Shown here: one piece after another, positions 60,432-64,000 of the stretch | Position numbering within the stretch: the stretch's first letter is position 1 | Layout of the letters: each line of letters starts with the position of its first letter | Assembly (NCBI GenBank): GCA_036937835.1 | Contig: CM072878.1 | Span: 13,278,001-13,342,000, forward strand | Reading direction: 5' to 3' | Origin: Pampus argenteus | Taxonomy: Eukaryota; Chordata; Actinopteri; Scombriformes; Stromateidae | Length of the DNA: 64,000 bases | Notes under the pieces: generated by a model | The model's input: the letters and a program-made list of their open reading frames with translations, nothing else | The model's database searches: none | What the model was told of the DNA's origin: nothing | Program-made: the position numbers and the translations under genes

Positions 60432-63400
60432 ACAGACAAAGGCAAGACTGAAGAGCGGAGGATGACACCCACAGATATGTTCGCCTATGCAGAGCTACAC
60501 CTGCTGAGCGGTGCAAGGTTAACAATGGCCACATAGGGCTTAACAACTGCTGAACATGCAGCTTTACTCCCCCACAGAGTTCACCAACACATGTATACAT
60601 GCAGAAGCACACACTCCCCTTTAACTAGCCACTGCATATAATGAGTAGACATGTACTATGTGTGTTGATGTCTATGTTCGTGCAATTTGTGCATAAGTGG
60701 CAGAGAAAAAGCATGCTGTTAAACTAACACAGTGGGCTAATGCCTCACAAGGACAAGTAAACAAAACGCGTTATCCTCTACCTTTGAAAAACAACCCTCT
60801 ACCCACTGAGCAATTTAGCACCTACAAATAAATACAGATGAGATATTAACAGCTTACTGTGTCCTCTTTGACCTTTTAATTATTCAGATTTGTATACAGA
60901 GCAAACATGGTGTAATTGCATTAGCATCTCCACAGGTTTACTTAATGTTCCAGTAGAGAGGGAATTGTGATTCAGCAGATAGGATAACACTCTCTTCTTT
61001 TTGTGTACACTAAATGATCCACCATTGGTGAGTGTGTGGTTGCAGTATATCATCTGAGATTTATAAGCTCAGTTACTAAACCCTCTGACGTGCAATTATG
61101 CTCTATCAGCAAATAAATGATTTGGCCATTACAGGCCATAATTGGTTATGGAACAAAGGGTACGATATATTGTCCCTCTCTTTGCTGCTGCTTAACACCC
61201 TGTCCTGCTCTTTGCTGCTGCATTATGGGAGAACTCTACTTGCCCCCTGTTTACCTCCTCTTCCTATTCCCCACTTCCTCTAAGCATTTCCCAGGAGAGA
61301 TTTCCCTTTTATCTTTAGCGCGAGGCATCTGGAAAACAGGCCCTGTCTCCGCCTCTCTCTATCACATTCAATCATCCCAATGTTTATTCAGCTCTCCGCC
61401 CTATCCACCGGCCCTCCACCTTCTATTCTCCCTCCTACTGTCGTGCCCGCCTTCCTCTCCATTCTTGCTGTGTCTTTTAACCACACCATCGCTTATCACA
61501 GCCCTGCATCTTTCCATTTCCATCTATCTCTCTTCAATTGTTTTTTTTCCAACACCTTCTTGCCTCTGCCTGATGCCTTTTTCCTGTTACATTTCCTCTC
61601 TGCCTTGGAGTGTTTGTATCATAGAGGACGCTGTATTATTTGTATTGTATGAGGATGGCTATGTGAAACCTGTGCATTCTCCACGGTAGGAAGAAGTCAA
61701 AAACAAGCGCTCATCTTTGACTACCCTCACACCTCTACATCAGATAGATAATTTTTATCACCTTTTTTTTCCTAAACATACAAGTAGGAATGGGCAATAT
61801 GGATACACCTTCCTCTTCTATCAGTGAGACTCAATGAAATATGATCCCTGATGAGAAACAATCAATCAATTAGTTGAATCTACTCTTAGATGCCAAAATA
61901 CTGCACAAGGGTTTGTATTACTATGAGGGAGGATTTTTGTTTATCTCTGGAAAGTCATCACAATGACAAATATTTTATCTTTCATTGCAAGGTAAACAGA
62001 AGAAAAGTAGCATTCACATTCACAAATATCATTTTTCGCTCATTTAATTAATTAAATATATAAAATAATTAAAGGCGAAATAAATGCCTTTAGCGAATGT
62101 TGAGCCAGGATTAACTTTTTTTTTTTCTGGACGAGCCGGTGTGATTGGTGTCTAGCGATGGGCTAAGCAGGAGCAGATCAACCTGATGCGAAGAACTGCT
62201 CCCAGCCTCCCACACCACAGCTAATTAACGCTGCCTTGTTCTGGTTCAACAACCTCTGTGCTACTGTCTCCAAGCAGAGCATCCTGGGATGAGACAGAAA
62301 GCAGAGGGAGAAATTATGTGACCTTTTGGACCAGATCCTTTTTTTGACGCTGCATATAAACAGTGAGTTGCACACAGAGATAATGAGAGACGATAGAAGA
62401 GGGATGAAGCTGGTATCTCTGTGTGAGAGGGTGACAGAAGAAGCACCTGTCTCATTACACAACAACTTGGCCACACAGGACAACTCTCTGCCCTGCAGGG
62501 TCAAGCTATGCTGCAGATAAGAGGATGCCCAAAGAAAACGTTGAGCCGATAAGAACTGGTCTTGGTAAATGCAGGCACTGACAAAATGGAAAAGAAGAGC
62601 TGAACAGAAATGCAAGAGGAAAGACAGTTAGGAGAACCAAGAGAGAATGGATGGATTTGCTGAGTAAATGGCCGTGAGCTTATCATGACACTAACAGTAA
62701 TGGATAGGCAGGGCTGTCCAGACTGCCTCATTTAAGGACACTTGAGTATCATTTAGATAATCTGTCTGACGCGCTCGCGATGAATGTGAGTCACAGAGAC
62801 AGAGTAGTCTGCGCTGAGACAAACAGTAAAAAAAAAAGGCAACACATCAATCTTTATTGCAAAGACTTTTTCTGCTTTCTTATACAAGGTAAGAAGTCAC
62901 AAAACAAACTTCCCCCTTTGTGTTGTACTACGCTTTGCAACGGTAGCCAAAAAGCCTCACCGTAGGTTTGTACCTGGGGAGATGTTGATGTGAATGGTGT
63001 GTAAATACTGTAAGCTACATCCATCTGTGGCTCAGTTGACATGGAGTGAAGGCAACGCGTGAGAGGGAACCCAAAACATGAGTTTTACCCTCCTTTGACC
63101 CCCAGCTGGATGTTCTCCACGAGAACATTTTCACTCATATACCAAATTATCCACACACACAAAACACCTTTTTTATTGCCTTAGGTTTAACCCTTTACAC
63201 TGTGCTACTATACACTTGTCAAGTCAGCACCAACTACTTTTGTTTCTGGTATCCCATTCTATCGATGACTTTGTCACTCTTCTACATTTTGCGGTTATCT
63301 GTTTTTTATTGGTCCTGTTCCCTAACAGCATCTAGATATTGCATCTACCCTCCTTCCCTCAGTACCTCTCAAAGGATCTCTCAGAGGGGTTGTTGACTGT

Positions 63401-64000
63401 ACGGCGGCCCACACTGCAGTAATCCAATGTTATTGGGGTTGCTATAACTCAGTTTTATGTGATCAGGACTGCTGCACCTTGTGACAAATGATTCAAGTCA
63501 AACGTGGCATCAATGAGTCAGCCACCCTGACGGGCTGTGATGGGACCAACTATTTAAACGGTTGTATTCGTGTTTTTTTTTTACAGGCATGGCGTTGAAT
63601 GTGTGTCAGTGTTCGTCATTGTGTGGGTGAGTTTCTCTATCAATGAAGAGCTGGAGCTGCAGCACAGCATTAAAATTAGATGTCAGCCGGGAAACCATAA
63701 CAGGCAGCAAAAGCCATGTTGGGGATGTTATCTTTTTAAAATGCAACATTGTGAAACCACAAGTTAATCACAGTGCTGTCTGTTTTTTCTGCTCATCACT
63801 TAACTCGGCGCTCCTACAATAGCGCACACACAAGGAAAAAAGATGAAGACATTTAAATGTTTGTTTGTCATTGACTGTACTTGTACTAAGCCAAGCAAAA
63901 GAAAGGGTTTTTTTTGCATTAGCATTTTCTAGCCTGATGAACCATTTTCCAAGAGATAAGCAAACAGCAGCTGTTATGATATTTGGAAAGAGGCAGTGTG

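Larger units (their letters stand above)
41717..64000. other. probable srcin1 5' intron / upstream region
   Basis: About 22 kb without any confidently recognised exon. A first exon of the human MGNAPSQ type was searched for on the - strand (a TT-N-CCCAT pattern on +) and not found. The region holds microsatellites, a 284-bp hAT MITE at 49456, an interspersed repeat fragment near 59940, and one speculative first exon at 58305. The many open frames of 60-190 codons here are low-complexity or CT-rich and show no family signature. Confidence 0.55.

Noticed and set aside
61117..61689. 190-codon + strand open frame, Leu/Ser/Pro-rich
   Set aside because: Composition follows the CT-rich DNA; no domain, signal or splice context supports it.
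1..64000. tRNA, rRNA, CRISPR array or bacterial-type operon
   Set aside because: None seen on reading both strands; the short tandem repeats are ordinary microsatellites without unique spacers.

Overview
The window is vertebrate nuclear DNA, almost certainly from a ray-finned (teleost) fish. It has GT-AG introns, dense CA/GA microsatellites, and repeat families I recognise from teleost (probably percomorph) genomes: a hAT-type MITE with 8-bp target-site duplications, a foldback element, and short interspersed fragments. There are no operons, CRISPR arrays, rRNA genes or recognisable tRNA genes. All identifications come from reading the sequence against remembered protein families; no database search was run.

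Two genes converge tail to tail. On the + strand, 1-2251 holds the last eleven coding exons (the first is cut by the window edge) of a formin-like gene, best matched to FMNL1. They encode the C-terminal part of the actin-nucleating FH2 domain, a DAD autoinhibitory helix and a short basic tail. Its 3'UTR ends near 2565.

On the - strand, from about 2758 to at least 41716, lies srcin1 (p140Cap/SNIP, SRC kinase signalling inhibitor 1; paralogue of KIAA1217/SKT). I could chain 22 coding exons with consistent splice phases from 41716 down to a stop at 7407, followed by an apparent 3'UTR of about 4.6 kb. The chain carries p140Cap landmarks in order: the EYPREYRTL N-terminal motif, the AIP3-like globular region, EPIYA and EGLYA tyrosine motifs, a coiled-coil block, and a PPPPPPRR Src-SH3-type proline-rich motif. 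Beyond these it has an extended C-terminus (129, 93 and 885 nt exons and a Ser/Pro-rich last exon) that I do not recall in the usual mammalian p140Cap protein. Three microexons divisible by three (30, 21 and 21 nt) fit the frame exactly.

From 41717 to 64000 no exon can be placed with confidence. It is probably the first large intron and 5' region of srcin1, holding microsatellites, a 284-bp hAT MITE and an interspersed repeat fragment. One speculative first coding exon is noted at 58305-58329.

Functionally, both genes act on the actin cytoskeleton: FMNL1 nucleates and elongates filaments downstream of Rho GTPases, and p140Cap is a Src/Csk/p130Cas scaffold at adhesions and dendritic spines. 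Nothing in the sequence shows that they work together. The most rewarding items for follow-up are the srcin1 microexons, the long C-terminal extension, the exact EPIYA motif, and the hAT MITE.
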